Under the pieces are notes generated by a model. That model saw only the letters and a list, made by a program, of their open reading frames with translations, ran no database searches and had not been told where the DNA came from. This document shows positions 22,691 to 33,509 of a DNA stretch of 64,000 nt, one piece after another; position 1 is the first letter of the stretch, and every line of letters begins with the position of its first letter. Origin of the DNA: Nomia melanderi (taxonomy: Eukaryota > Arthropoda > Insecta > Hymenoptera > Halictidae); contig NC_135000.1 in the NCBI RefSeq assembly GCF_051020985.1, positions 6,779,001-6,843,000 of the forward strand, written 5' to 3'. Position numbers and translations under genes: made by a program.

Positions 22691-23373
22691 CCCTTTGCAC
22701 TCTAGAGTTCTTCGCCACTACGAACGACAGTTTCTGAACTAACTCGCAACAGAAATTCCACACAGATTAGAGAACAAAATATTGAAATAAAGTTTCAATT
22801 AAAGAACGAAACCCTTTTCTTCCAACACGCGATTCCATCAATTCCAACATCCAACTCCAGCATTCGATTCCAACAATCAATTCCAATATTTTCTCTTCAA
22901 TATTTAATTCCAACTCCCAACTCCAGAATTCAATTCCATCGCGCAATTCCAACAATAAACTACAAAATTCCCTCCTCGACATTCAATTCCAACGCCCAAC
23001 TCCACCCAGAAATTCCACCATTCAACTCCAACCATCAACAAAATTTCACGACAAAGCCAACCGACGACCCCTAGCAATTGCAAAGGGTCAGCCATCGAAA
23101 ACACTTCCACGAAGCAAGAGAAGAAACATCAATTCCAACATTGTCTCTTCAATACTCAATTCCAACATTTTCTCTTCAATATTCAATCGCAACGCCCAAC
23201 TCTAGCGTTCAATTCAATCGCGCAATTCCAATGATCAATTCCAACAATTCCTCCTCGACATTCAATTCCAACGCCCAACTCCACCCAGCAATTCCACCAT
23301 TCAACTCCAACCTCTAACGAAATTCCACAACAGAACAAACCAACGACCCCGCGCCCCTAGCGACTGCAAAGGG
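22691..23373. repeat. TTCCAAC-rich block with a 286-bp duplication inside an A/H-like end
   Basis: It begins at TTAA (22687-22690) with CCCTTTGCACTC. It is built of many ATTCCAAC / CAACTCCA words. Two long units end in CTAGCAATTGCAAAGGG (to 23087) and CTAGCGACTGCAAAGGG (to 23373). Inverted, those ends read CCCTTTGCA, so it may be an A/H-type TTAA element with an expanded interior. Confidence 0.6.
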
Positions 23374-23419
23374 TCAGCCATCAGAGACACTCCCACGCAG
23401 CAACAGAAGAAACATTGCT

Positions 23420-23900
23420 TATAGGATGGCCCGATGCGTTTACGAGGTTACCACGGGGGATCGAATTCCACCGGTCTGGTTCAATTTCGCGTTGACGTAG
23501 GTCCGGGCACCGGCATTGTCTGCCGTTTCACGGGCGTTGTTCGCATGCGTGCGTGCCGGGACCTGGGGCAGGCAGGTACGCAGGCAGGCAGGCAGGCAGG
23601 CAGACTTCACGTCCGCATCCTTTGTCGCCGGGTCTGGCCTCGCTAGCCGTGAAGTGGCCACGCAGAAACACGCGCGGCTCGGCCGACGACGACGACGACG
23701 CGCGAGAAGGGTGAAATGAAAAGCACCGTGAAACCCCTGCGCGTCCCCGCTCGGTTTCCCGTGGCCGTTTCCCTGCGCGACGCGTTCAGGGCCGTCGAGC
23801 ACGAAAACGGAACCCACCGCGCGCCGTTTACCTTTTGCCCGCTCGATCGGGGCCACCACGCTGATTTATAGGGTGTTTACCCTTCTATTTATGGGCTGGC
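23420..23900. other. GC-rich, CpG-dense island
   Basis: The island includes the second 105-bp copy (23437-23541), a GCAGGCAG microsatellite (about 23566-23603) and GACGACGAC (about 23685-23700). Overlapping frames on both strands, the longest a 139-codon minus frame, lack domains. Confidence 0.45.
23437..23541 (+). repeat. GC-rich 105-bp segment, copy 2 of 2
   Basis: Counterpart of 22395-22497, with scattered substitutions and no indel visible over most of its length. The GC-rich, CpG-containing content differs sharply from the TTCCAAC block between the copies. Confidence 0.9.
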
Positions 23901-24008
23901 TCGAGCGAAGCCTCCGGCGAGGGACGATTGTTGCCATTCCGTCAGCGTCGGCCGGGAGTTGCTCGAAATAACGTGTACATTCGATTACATTGTTGTGATG
24001 CTGGCTAA

Positions 24009-24060
24009 CCGTTTGCACTCGCGGGGCGACTCATAGACGCTAGATGAGTCGATACAGCAG
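24009..24060 (+). mobile_element. Family A fragment, left end (outermost of a nest)
   Basis: CCGTTTGCACTCGCGGGGCG follows a degenerate CTAA, then CGACTCATAG and GAGTCGATACAGC as in the copy at 55976. It stops at TTAA 24061-24064, where a second family A element starts. Family A-like internal sequence (GGGAAATATTGAGAGTAGC...) resumes near 24580, after the inner elements. Confidence 0.6.
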
Positions 24061-24064
24061 TTAA

Positions 24065-24544
24065 CCCTTTGCACTCGAGAGGTGACTCACCACTTGATTT
24101 CATACACTAAAACTATAAAATTTCATACTTAACCCCCTTGCCTATGATTTCTTCCTCAACTCTGATCGATACGGCTGCTTTGTCATTAATAATTTATTGG
24201 AGAAAGAGAAAAATTCTAGGCATATGTTACGCCTATATTTCCTTTTAAGTATAATAGCTGATTACAGAGGAATAATATTTATTTTGAATTCGAATGAACT
24301 GAGTAATACATACATTTGTTGAATCGTATTGGGAATCTTCATCACGAGTCTCACTCGTAGTTGTAGGACAACGGGTTAATATTAAACTTCGTATAATGCA
24401 CCGATTCGAGAAATATCCAAACAAAATATCTTTGTCCTTCAATGTAAGTATGATTTCTCGTCGAGTTAGTTGCACAAAATATCGTCTTTATCTCATTAGA
24501 AAATCTTAAAATATTTCCAATGAAAAACTTCCTAGTGCAAAGGG
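24065..24544 (+). mobile_element. Family A TTAA MITE hosting a family D element
   Basis: It starts CCCTTTGCACTCGAGAGGTG after TTAA 24061-24064 and ends CTAGTGCAAAGGG before TTGA at 24545-24548, a mutated TTAA. With the inner 243-bp element and one TTAA removed it is about 233 bp, like the 236-bp copy at 48570-48805. The interrupted point matches GTTTAATATCGAACTTCG in the copy at 52601. Confidence 0.8.
24133..24375 (+). mobile_element. Family D TTAA MITE nested in family A
   Basis: TTAA at 24129-24132 and 24376-24379. Termini are CCCCCTTGCCTATGATTT and, inverted, CCCGTTGTCCTACAAC. The interior holds GATCGATACGGC and TTAATAATTTATTG, shared with 26407 and 57443. Non-coding, 243 bp. Confidence 0.85.
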
Positions 24545-24703
24545 TTGACACTGACCTTTGTATAGTGCGTCTATAAGGGAAATATTGAGAGTAGCTTTGT
24601 TTCCTAATTAAGTGTAATTTCTCGATGAATGTCATTTAGAGTGAGACGATTCATTTGAAAGTGAATGTTCATATATCAAGTGAACTTTAAAATGCAAAGT
24701 TAA

Positions 24704-25050
24704 CCTTTTGCTTTGCAATAATTCTTTTTCGTTGATTTGAATAAGATTTAACGAACATAAATATTACTCCTTTTGAATTGGAATTGAATAGTATTATTCT
24801 CTTATCAATTATTACATTGTATTATATTTTTTTATGTTATGCGATAATAATAATAATTGAATTTGATAAAATGAATTTATTCAGTATCAAATGAATGAAT
24901 GAGCTTGTAGAAATTTATGTAACACGTGTATATAATTATGATGATACAGTATTATTTATTTTCATTGTCGTGACTGTATTATTTCATTCTTATACGATGA
25001 AATTCGAATAATGAAGCTTCGAGGGGGCAAGTGAATCCTAGAGCAAAGGG
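24704..25050 (-). mobile_element. Family D-like TTAA element, reversed
   Basis: It is bounded by TTAA at 24700-24703 and 25051-25054. The left end CCTTTTGCTTTGCAATAA resembles the D end at 33924 (CCCCTTGCTTTACAATA), and the CCTTTTGAATTGGAATTGAA block also matches that copy. Inverted, the right end is CCCTTTGCTCTAGG. Longer and more diverged than other D copies. Confidence 0.5.
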
Positions 25051-25054
25051 TTAA

Positions 25055-25290
25055 TAAAGCCGCGGGCGTAATTTATTCGTGTCGGCCGCTGAATTATCAT
25101 CGACGATATTCGGCTGCCTGCCTTTCTATAGGGGCATTCGTTCTCGCGGATCTTTCGCGGCGATCTTCCGCAATAATTCCAGGTTCCCGGTTATCCGGAC
25201 GCGCCCCGTGTCCCGTAGATTCCTCGAGATTCGATCTAAACGCGAGCCGCATGGGCCACGGGAAAAAAAATCCAAAAATCGCGGATCATG
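25055..25290. other. GC-rich block
   Basis: CpG-containing, with 62-70 codon frames on both strands and no domain. Confidence 0.35.
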
Positions 25291-25860
25291 AAGCATAAAT
25301 TCTCCTATCTTCATGCACTGTTGAAAGATTTCGAGAATTCCTTCTCCTTCCTTTTGTTATGGTTAATATCATATCACTGTAGCCGATGTGCTTGTATTGT
25401 ATTATCTTCATTTAATTACGATAGTATTATGATCTTTTCAGTATATTCTTACTGTTTCAATATATTAAATTACTATATTATTATTGTTGTTATTTTCAAT
25501 GTATTACTGTTTTAATATTATCTTCATTACGATAGTATTATTATTGTTCTTTTCAATATACTACTGTCTTATTATTATTACTATCATCGCCATTGTTATT
25601 ATTATTTTCAATGTATCATTACTATTTCAATGCATTCAATTACTATATTTTTATTATTGTTGTTGTTGTTGTTATTATTATTATTATGATTGTCCTTGTT
25701 TTAATATTATTTTTGTTATATAATTCTCCTTGCAGCTTCTTTAACACGTGTCATTTAATAAGCTTCCAAGTGGATATTAAAACAAGTGCCAAATTAAAAG
25801 TAAAATATGTGTTAATATTTACATTATGTAGTATTTATTAATACAGGAGTTTTATATACT
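25290..25860. repeat. T-rich low-complexity tract with (TTA)n and (TTG)n
   Basis: Repeated TATTATTATT, TTGTTGTTG and TTTCAATATA words. The + frames here are Ile/Val/Tyr-rich artefacts. Confidence 0.8.
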
Positions 25861-26307
25861 TGAATCCTCGTTGCATACGCATATCTCTATTCTTCCCACC
25901 CCCTCCTCGATCCACCAGCATCCACCCCTTCGAATTTATCTGTAAAACTGATCTGAAGCTCAGGAATTTAGCGGAATGCACGGGCGAATGGCTTGGATTT
26001 CATGGAGACCGTGCAAGATAACTCTCGAGGTACATTCTCGTAGCCATGATTTTCCCATAGCAATTTTTCTGGATGCAATGCACCGAACGAAGTCTCACGA
26101 TAGAACATGAAGTGAGTATGAAAACGATAAAAATAGAGGATATGATAAATATAAGAAAATGTGGGAAGTACGAAAAACAGATGCATTTAAGATGCCAGAT
26201 GAAATTACTTATGGAGACCGAAGTTTCAATTAACTTCGAAACCAAGAATCTTTCATTGGAATTATCACCTACGTCTATACATATTACCAATATTTTCTTT
26301 ACTTTTA

Positions 26308-26368
26308 GGGATCTTTCGGATAATCAGTGTGGCAAAGGGAAATTTGTGGACAGGAGTGAAGCAGACAA
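26308..26368 (+). repeat. 60-bp dispersed direct repeat, copy 1
   Basis: TCGGATAATCAGTGTGGCAA and GGGAAATTTGTGGACAG recur at 28888-28947. The left boundary here follows an acceptor-like TTTACTTTTAG. Either a transposon remnant or a duplicated conserved piece. Confidence 0.7.
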
Positions 26369-26406
26369 CAACTGAAGAAAGTAGATAATAATAATTGACA
26401 CATTAA

Positions 26407-26604
26407 CCCCTTGCCTTAGAAAATTTATTTCTCAACTATCATCGACACAACTACTTTGCCATTAATAATTTATTCAAAAGAGAGGCAAATTTTATGAGAG
26501 ATAATATTTCATTTATATTCACAATAATTGACTAATATTTATATTTGTTAAGTTCTGTTTACACCCTTCACCACGAGTCTCACACGTTATTATAAGACAA
26601 GGGG
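26407..26604 (+). mobile_element. Family D TTAA MITE
   Basis: TTAA at 26403-26406 and 26605-26608. Ends are CCCCTTGCCTTAGAAAA and, inverted, CCCCTTGTCTTATAATA. Interior words TTTCTCAACTATCATCGA and TTAATAATTTATTC match other D copies. 198 bp. Confidence 0.85.
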
Positions 26605-26616
26605 TTAACCGATTAA

Positions 26617-26916
26617 CCCTCTATGGGCCGAATTTATGTTCATGGTTATAACAAAGTGTATGCAGTACAAAATTAATAAATATCCACATATGGACGCAAA
26701 TTAACCATGTATTCAATAGTCTCAATAATTCCATCAAACGAATATATTTTACAACTTCCAAGTTACAATGACGTTAAACTTTCACGCCTGAGCGTATAAA
26801 AGTTTAAGTCAACTGATTACTTAATTTTATTCACCACTTTCAGTGCAAAATGAAATAAATCAACAAGATGCCACATACTGATACGTGAGCTCAAAGTTAC
26901 ATGGGCCTATAGAGGG
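26617..26916 (+). mobile_element. Family E TTAA MITE
   Basis: TTAA at 26613-26616 and 26917-26920. Termini are CCCTCTATGGGCC and, inverted, CCCTCTATAGGCCC, a 13-bp inverted repeat with one mismatch. 300 bp, AT-rich, non-coding. It lies four bases beyond the TTAA that ends the preceding D copy. This is the only copy in the window. Confidence 0.8.
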
Positions 26917-26920
26917 TTAA

Positions 26921-27430
26921 GCGAATCGTCGAATTTGGGGTTTCGTCGCAGAGCACGCGACGCGGACGCGACGAGAGGATCAGAACAAGAGCGGGCGACC
27001 GGCCGACGAAGAGAGACGCCGGAAGGAAGAGGTCCGCCAGGTATCGTAATACAATACTATTAGTTGAACTTGAGCTACTTATGAATGACCTTGTCTGGTT
27101 CAGGCGCACGGACACGCCGTCATCGTGGCGTCGGCGGTGTCCTTAGTCGCTGGTGTGCGTGACTGTGCGTCCTGTTGTGGCTGCACTCATTGTGTCACCC
27201 CCCCCCCCCCCCCCCCGCCCCTGGGTCGTGTCGACCATTCTTTTTGTACCGCGAGACAGTATCAGTACACTGAGCCGGGTGTATCGCAACACCCAAGCCT
27301 GTTTCGTCTGGTTCGAAACGTTGTCACTGTTGCAAAACACCGGTGTTGTGTTTCGCCGGTTTCCACGTAGGGTGAGCGTCAAGCCGCGGACACGCGGCTC
27401 AGGAACTTGCCACCTTTTCTGATGGTTCAC
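26921..27430. other. GC-rich island with a 19-base C run
   Basis: A CpG-rich block with overlapping short frames on both strands and no domain. 27198-27216 is an uninterrupted C run followed by GCCCC. The + strand to its right is G/T-rich. Confidence 0.45.
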
Positions 27431-27473
27431 GCGTGAATGTATGGAGGAGGGTTTGGAATATTTTTATGGAGAT

Positions 27474-27900
27474 TGTTAGGGTGCAGGTGCCGTTGGGATG
27501 AAATTTGGGACGATTAATGATGGCCAGTGACTGGCGAGAATTTTTGGGCATTTTTGAATGGGGAATTTTAAGGGGTAGATATATATTTTGTGGAGGATTT
27601 GGAATTTTTGTTTTTGGCGGAGGTTGTTAGGGTGCAGGTGCTGTTTAATGATGGCCAGTGATTGGCGAGAATTTTTGAGACATCTTTTAATGGTGAATTT
27701 TGAGGGGTAGATATATATTTTGTGGAGGAGTTTGGAATTTTTCTTTATGGTGGAGGTTGTTAGGGTGCAGGTGCCGTTGGGATGAAATTTGGGACGATTA
27801 ATGATGGCCAATGATTGGCGAGAATTTTTGGGCATTTTTTAATGGGGAATTTTAAGGGGTAGATATATTTTTGATAGAGATTCTTGAGGTGCAGGTGCCA
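27474..27900. repeat. Tandem array, about 3 units of 124-151 bp
   Basis: GTGCAGGTGC begins at 27481, 27632, 27765 and 27889. Units share GATTAATGATGGCCAGTGA, GGCGAGAATTTTTG and GGGGTAGATATAT. Indels shorten the later units. The 119-codon minus frame is repetitive and not a gene. Confidence 0.9.
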
Positions 27901-28229
27901 TTGATAAGAAATTTAATAATATTCTTTGAATGATAATTCTACTATCATGCTACCCAATATGATTTGCTGATTGAGAATTTCCAATTGCAATGGTTAATTA
28001 AGAAACACGAAACTATTAATTAATCTTCACTAAACTGTTCAGCATAAATTTATATTATTATAAATATCGCAATATTAAATAACACTAATACTAATAATAA
28101 TATACAATATTCCATTATCCCTACAAATTTATAACGTCATCATTGCATAAAATACCCGAAACACAAAATAACAAAATATCCATTTACCACAGTTCTCTCG
28201 ACAATCCAGAATCTATCCATTAGCATTAA

Positions 28230-28438
28230 CCCTTTGCACCCGGAAGTTTTCCACTAAAAACATTTTAACATTTTCCGATGAGATAAAATCGATATTAACT
28301 AAGTGAACAAGGAATCACGCGTACATCGAGGAACAAAGCTATTTTATTTGAATATTTCTCAAAATGATGCATTATAGGAAATATAATATTAAATATCAAA
28401 TTTTATGCGAGTGAGAGTCACCTCTCCAGTGCAAAAGG
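28230..28438 (-). mobile_element. Family A TTAA MITE, reversed
   Basis: TTAA at 28226-28229 and 28439-28442. Ends are CCCTTTGCACCCGGAAG and, inverted, CCTTTTGCACTGGAGAGG. Interior words GATGAGATAAAATCGATA, GGAACAAAGCTATTTTATTT and GATGCATTAT match other A copies. 209 bp. Confidence 0.85.
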
Positions 28439-28449
28439 TTAACATTACC

Positions 28450-28885
28450 GTCGAAAACTGAGGAAAACGATTCTAGGTTTGTTTTCAGTCACCGCTGCCG
28501 AGAGATCGACGACGATCCACGGGATCGAAAGTCACTGTCGGCGAGTTCGCAGCGGCGTAAATATTTATCGGGACACGAGGGGTCACGCGGCGGAAGCGGT
28601 AACATCGGCTGTTGGTATAGGTCAGTTTATTTTCGAGCGGAATACATTATCGATCCCGTGGCCCGTTAATCGCGTGTGTGTACGAGAACGCTCTGTCTCT
28701 CTGTCTCTCTCTCTCTCTTTCTCTCTCTCTTCCGTCCCTGGTCGGCCAGCCTTGTCCCCGTGCACCTCGTTTCCCCTTTTCCCGGCGCGAGCCACCGAAC
28801 GAGAAAAAAGGGGCAACTGGACGACGCGTCTCGCACGCTGGAACGTCGATTATCCGAACTAATTGGGAAGCAAGCCTGCCCGGAG
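28450..28885. other. GC-rich island with a CT microsatellite
   Basis: CpG-rich sequence containing (CT)n at about 28691-28731. Frames of 64-127 codons on both strands have no domain. Left flank A/C-rich, right flank (28950-29080) G/T-rich. Confidence 0.45.
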
Positions 28886-28887
28886 AA

Positions 28888-28947
28888 AGGATTTTTCGGA
28901 TAATCGGTGTGGCAATGGGAAATTTGTGGACAGCAGTGGAGCAGAAA
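28888..28947 (+). repeat. 60-bp dispersed direct repeat, copy 2
   Basis: Counterpart of 26308-26368, with about six differences. TCGGATAATCGGTGTGGCAA and GGGAAATTTGTGGACAG are intact. Confidence 0.7.
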
Positions 28948-29249
28948 TTATATTTTGCGTTGTTTACGTTTTGTTACGTGTTAATGGTTCGATGATTTAT
29001 CATTGTTTGGGTTTTATTGGTCTTAGAATTGTCGTTTTGTAAGTATTTAAATTGTGAAGGCGCTTTTGAGAAAGATTTTCAATCGACGATTGAGATGCAT
29101 TGTATTGTTTTTAGGGAAATTGATTAGATTCTTGGAAATTAGAGATTTAAGGGTAGATTATTAGGATATGTGTTCATATAATTAGATTAAAATTCGATAG
29201 AATTTGGATCTAAAGAGAACTCGAATTTTTATAGAAAATTGGGAATAAG

Positions 29250-29272
29250 TCAATTGCTCGGTAGTTTTAGTA
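29250..29272 (+). mobile_element. Right end of a family F2 element
   Basis: CAATTGCTCGGTAGTTTTAG precedes TTAA at 29273-29276, the inverse of the F2 left terminus CACTAAACCTACCGAGCAG at 48222. The left end was not located. Confidence 0.45.
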
Positions 29273-29759
29273 TTAAATTTGTTTAATATTGTGATCGTTG
29301 TATTATACAATTGTATCAGTAAATTTCAGTATTATTATTTAATGTGTGTAGTTATTTATAATATTATTTACTGTTCGATACGACGATTCCTAAATATGTT
29401 AAAAAATCGAGATAGGTACATTGGAGTATATTGTATGTAACCCACTTATACAATTATTTTAATTTTGTTTTATAAGAGAAATAATTATCCTACAAAAGAA
29501 GTGTTTACCGTTTTATATAATTATTTTTTATAATTACCCGGGACAGCTGCGCTTCTCGGTTATTGCTGCGACCGTTTAACCCGCTCGTGGCCTCGCGTGA
29601 CGCGACGACGTCGTCGACGACGCGGACCCATGGTTCTTCCCGTCAGTGGATTTCACGTTTCGAAGATGGAATTGTTTTTCAACGTTCGTTTTCCATTTTA
29701 CGATAATGGGTTCGTTTATTTCGATGCAGCAGTAACGGGGCAGAGAGTGGATTGGTCTC

Positions 29760-30995
29760 CAAGTGGAAAAGGACGTGCACGCACAGACAGAATTTTTATG
29801 GGATGAATGAGTTTCTTGATTAGCTCGTTGTCAAATTAAGGGGAGAATGGTGAGCTCCTTTTTGTAAGAACCTTTTAAAGGACTCAACATTCGGAACAAA
29901 AGTGGAAGTGGAATAAGACGTTCGTGTACAGACGTATCGGTGGAAAATAAAATTTTGAGCTATTTGATCAGGTGGTCTGTATACGTCTATTCGATGATGT
30001 AGAATTCCTTTTTCATGATTTTAAATAAATAAACACAGTTCAGGTTGGATTAAGTGATAAGTGGAATAGGACTTTCATGTAGAGACGTGTGGTTGGAAAA
30101 TAAAATTTGGAATATTTTGATGAGTTGAACTGTGTACATCTTTTCGATGATGTAGAATTCCTTTTTCATGATTTTAAATGAATAAACACAGTTCAGGTTG
30201 GATTAAGTGATAAGTGGAATAGGACTTTCATGTACAGACGTGTGGTTGGAAAATAAAGTTTGGAATATTTTGTTTGAAATAAACGGTTCTGGTTGGATTA
30301 ATTGATAAGTGGAATAGGACAGGCGCGCACAGACAACATTCTCAAGTATTAAATTAGTTTTTTTTTCATTGTAATATATTATGCTTTTTGTGAACTGTTT
30401 TCCTTTTGTAAATCTTTTGGGGAAGTTGAGTATTGGTATTTAAGAAAATATTGGAAGTAGAATGAGACATTCTTGTACAGACCAGCAGTGAAAATATAGA
30501 CTTTGGTATTTTCCTATGTATAGTTGCGTAGCATGTCCCTTGATTAATATAAAATTCTTGCATTTCTTCATTCGAAGGTGTTATGTGTATATTTAGTGCG
30601 CCTGACCAACAAGTGGAATAAGACAGGAACGCACAGGCAGATATGTTACAACGGATTTAGAGATTTAAGTAGACGGAAGCCCCTCGGAAACTGGAACGTC
30701 TACGCATTAACCGGGCAGATTTACTAGAAATATACTACTGTCACGTTGTTATACAGGGTGACTCATGAAACAAACAATTTTCTAAATAATCAATATTGCT
30801 CTCCTCTAAATAACAAATTCAAATATCAAATTTAAAAAAAGGAGAGAAATAAAGAATCATGAAATGAAATTCCTTTGCGTTCATTGAAAACTAAAATCAA
30901 TAAAAAATAAACAATTATACTAACAGAGTCAAACAACTGATTATACGTAAGAGACGTTTGTCTGTGTATACATGTCTCATTCCACTTACTAGTCT
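29760..30995. repeat. Repeat block with a recurring GTGGAATARGAC...ACAGAC motif
   Basis: AAGTGGAA-A-GAC, about 5-8 bases, then ACAGAC or a close variant recurs near 29760, 29907, 30061, 30221, 30309, 30453 and 30612. It appears inverted near 30960-30990 (TGTCTCATTCCACTT). Between 29905 and 30330 it is embedded in a tandem unit of about 155-165 bp with TCGATGATGTAGAATTCC and AATAAACACAGTTCAGG. The opposite orientation at the far edge suggests a transposon with subterminal repeats, but boundaries are unclear. Confidence 0.6.
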
Positions 30996-31219
30996 TCCCT
31001 TCGCTAGATTTCGTCCATCACACAAAAACATTTTTATTCCAATATTTTTTTTATATTATTTATATTATTGTATTGTATTACATTGTTTATTCTAACCTGG
31101 CAAAAATAAATGAAATTTATATCTTATATTATTTATATCACTGAAAGATTATTATTATCTCGTTGAGATATTCATATTTAGTGAACTCTGAGATAAATTA
31201 ATCAATGATGATTGCACAA

Positions 31220-31460
31220 TTTTTCGAATTCTGCTATGACGGCAGGTACCCCGTTCATGGTGCACGTTTATCGATATCTCGGTGAACGAGACCACTCCCC
31301 ATAGCCTATTAGGGATTCACCGTGCACACGCCGAACAAAAATGCATCCTCAGCTATTGTCCCTCGTCCCTCGTCCTTACTCCACGCTAGCACTGCACATT
31401 CCCCGGCTTCGCCAGAACCGACGGACACGTCTTACGGGTTCACGTGCCGCGCAAAATTAT
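31220..31460. other. GC-richer block before an (ATC)n microsatellite
   Basis: Moderate GC; a 75-codon + frame starts at 31322 and runs into the ATC repeat at about 31466-31492. No domain. Confidence 0.35.
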
Positions 31461-31465
31461 TTCTG

Positions 31466-31492
31466 ATCATCATCATCATCATCATCATCATT
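31466..31492. repeat. (ATC)n microsatellite
   Basis: About nine ATC/CAT units. Confidence 0.92.
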
Positions 31493-31609
31493 ATCAATGA
31501 GAAACCTCATTATTTTAAACATGATAAATGTACGAGTGACTCAGAGTAATAGTAGTCTGAATTAAAGTTTCTCGACATGAACATCTTTTGTTAAATGTTT
31601 TTGGATTAA

Positions 31610-31860
31610 TACTAATGTTACCACTATTAACTGCTAGTGGATACTAATGTTACAATTATTGAATACTGGTAAAAACTTTATTAGAATTGTTATATACTAG
31701 TAGATACTAATATTGTAATTTCTGAGCGAATACTAATATTATAAGTATTAAATACTAGCTGATACTAATATTATAATTATTAAATACTAGTTGACATTAA
31801 CATTATAATTACTGAATACTAGTAAATACTAATATTACAACTACTAATATTAAGTTACCA
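31610..31860. repeat. Diverged AT-rich tandem repeat, unit about 37-42 bp
   Basis: ATACTAGTAGATACTAATATT, TACTAGCTGATACTAATA and ACTAGTTGACATTAACA variants recur six times or so. Unit length varies. Confidence 0.8.
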
Positions 31861-33235
31861 ATAATTAATACTACTAATAACATTCCAAAATTGTGATTTA
31901 ATTAATCCAAAAATATTTCACAAGAACTTTCTTTTTTATTGCTCTGAATCACCCACATATTACTCCAAAAAATTCATAAACCACTACACTGCAATCGAAA
32001 AATTGCTAGCCTTTGGACTCCTGTAACTTTGTAACAAAAAGTCACACGACATTCTGCCTGGGCTCATTATAAAACATGAAGCTTCTACTGTCGCCTCCCA
32101 TAAGCCATTTCCCCCTACAATGTCTTCGATTTATGCAACGGCTGAAAAAGTGAACACACTTTTTCATTTTTAGTGTTTTATGGGGGAAACTCTGATCGAA
32201 GCAGAAAATTCCTCGCGGTTGTCGAGGGAAAATTGCATTCAGCACGTTCGCGGCAGGTGTAAGGATCGATATTGGCATTAGCCTAGACTAAAGGTTAGCA
32301 CTCCTTATCTCACGCGAATGTCGCGTTAATAATCCACAGTAGACCACCCTAACAGTTCGAAGAAAACGAATTTTTCTCGTTGCACTTTTTCCTTTTGAAG
32401 TTTCAAGTATACAGAGCATTATATCAAAGAGATTTCATTAAACGAAGTAACTTAAATCAAAATTTTGTATAATTAACTCAATTTTTACACAAAATTAAAC
32501 ATAGCAGTGAAATGATACAAAATTTTCAGAACTGTGGGATAATCCTCGTGGTATTTCAATTACTGAGTTAATTATAAAGATTTGAAGTTGATTTTTATCG
32601 CGATAATCTTTTATTTCAAATTATTAACATTTCTGTAATACTGAAAATTTTGGAAAATCAAAAAATGAAATTATAATCGAAATGGAATTATAACTACAAT
32701 GGAAAATTACAGTTTAGATGATAGATTGTTGTTTATAAGCGAAGGAGAATTTTCCATTTTTAATGGTCCAGGCCTTCGCAGTTATGGCAGCAATTCACTA
32801 ATGTTCCTGAAAATTGAGTTTTGAAATTAGCGAATAACTTCATTATCTTCCAACATGTCGACTTCGATAGAAACTGGAATATATAGGTACAGCTCCCATT
32901 TACATACCCTGAGAAGATTGGAATTCTTTACTTATCAATTATTTACGTAAAAGATGCACGAATTGTATCTATTTTTCAACGTGTCCGAGCGGAGGCCCCT
33001 TAATTCGTACAGTTGAGTCGATTTTCGAGTTCTGACTCACCGAATCGCGATAATTTAACGATCAGACCCCGCCGCGATAGCTCGACGATCCGGGGTTATT
33101 ATATTCCGCGTCGAATCCTCGGTTCTCGATCTCGTCATTAGCAAGAATTAATTGGGATTGCATATCGAACAGGTTTCCAAAGACGAAGGAACCGCGTTAA
33201 AGTCCAATAGAAACCGATTTGTCGCGATACTTAAT
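31860..33235. other. Gene-free stretch, AT-rich with a mixed patch
   Basis: A minus-strand frame at 32042-32278 (78 codons) has no domain. A mildly GC-rich patch lies at 32980-33200. No repeat or RNA gene seen. Confidence 0.5.
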
Positions 33236-33445
33236 GCAGTGATAATATAATAATAATAAAATAATGGCAGCGTAACAATAACTCGATAATGACATAATAG
33301 TACAGGAATAATAAACTAACAATGTAATCACAGCACAATAAATAAACATAACAATAAAATAACGGTAATGACAATAACTTAATAATATAATAATAATTTA
33401 ATAACTATATAATCATGATGCAATAAATAAATAAATATAATGTCA
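33235..33445. repeat. AATA/ATAA low-complexity tract
   Basis: Dense TAATAATA, AATAAATAA and AACAATAA words. Confidence 0.8.
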
Positions 33446-33509
33446 CCTGTTTCACGTCTGTTCCATGGTAAAGTTAAAAAAAATTCAAATGACCATATTT
33501 ATCAAAGAT

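Noticed and set aside
26073..26375. 100-codon + frame as a gene
   Set aside because: AT-rich, no domain, and its end overlaps the dispersed 60-bp repeat; no donor site follows.
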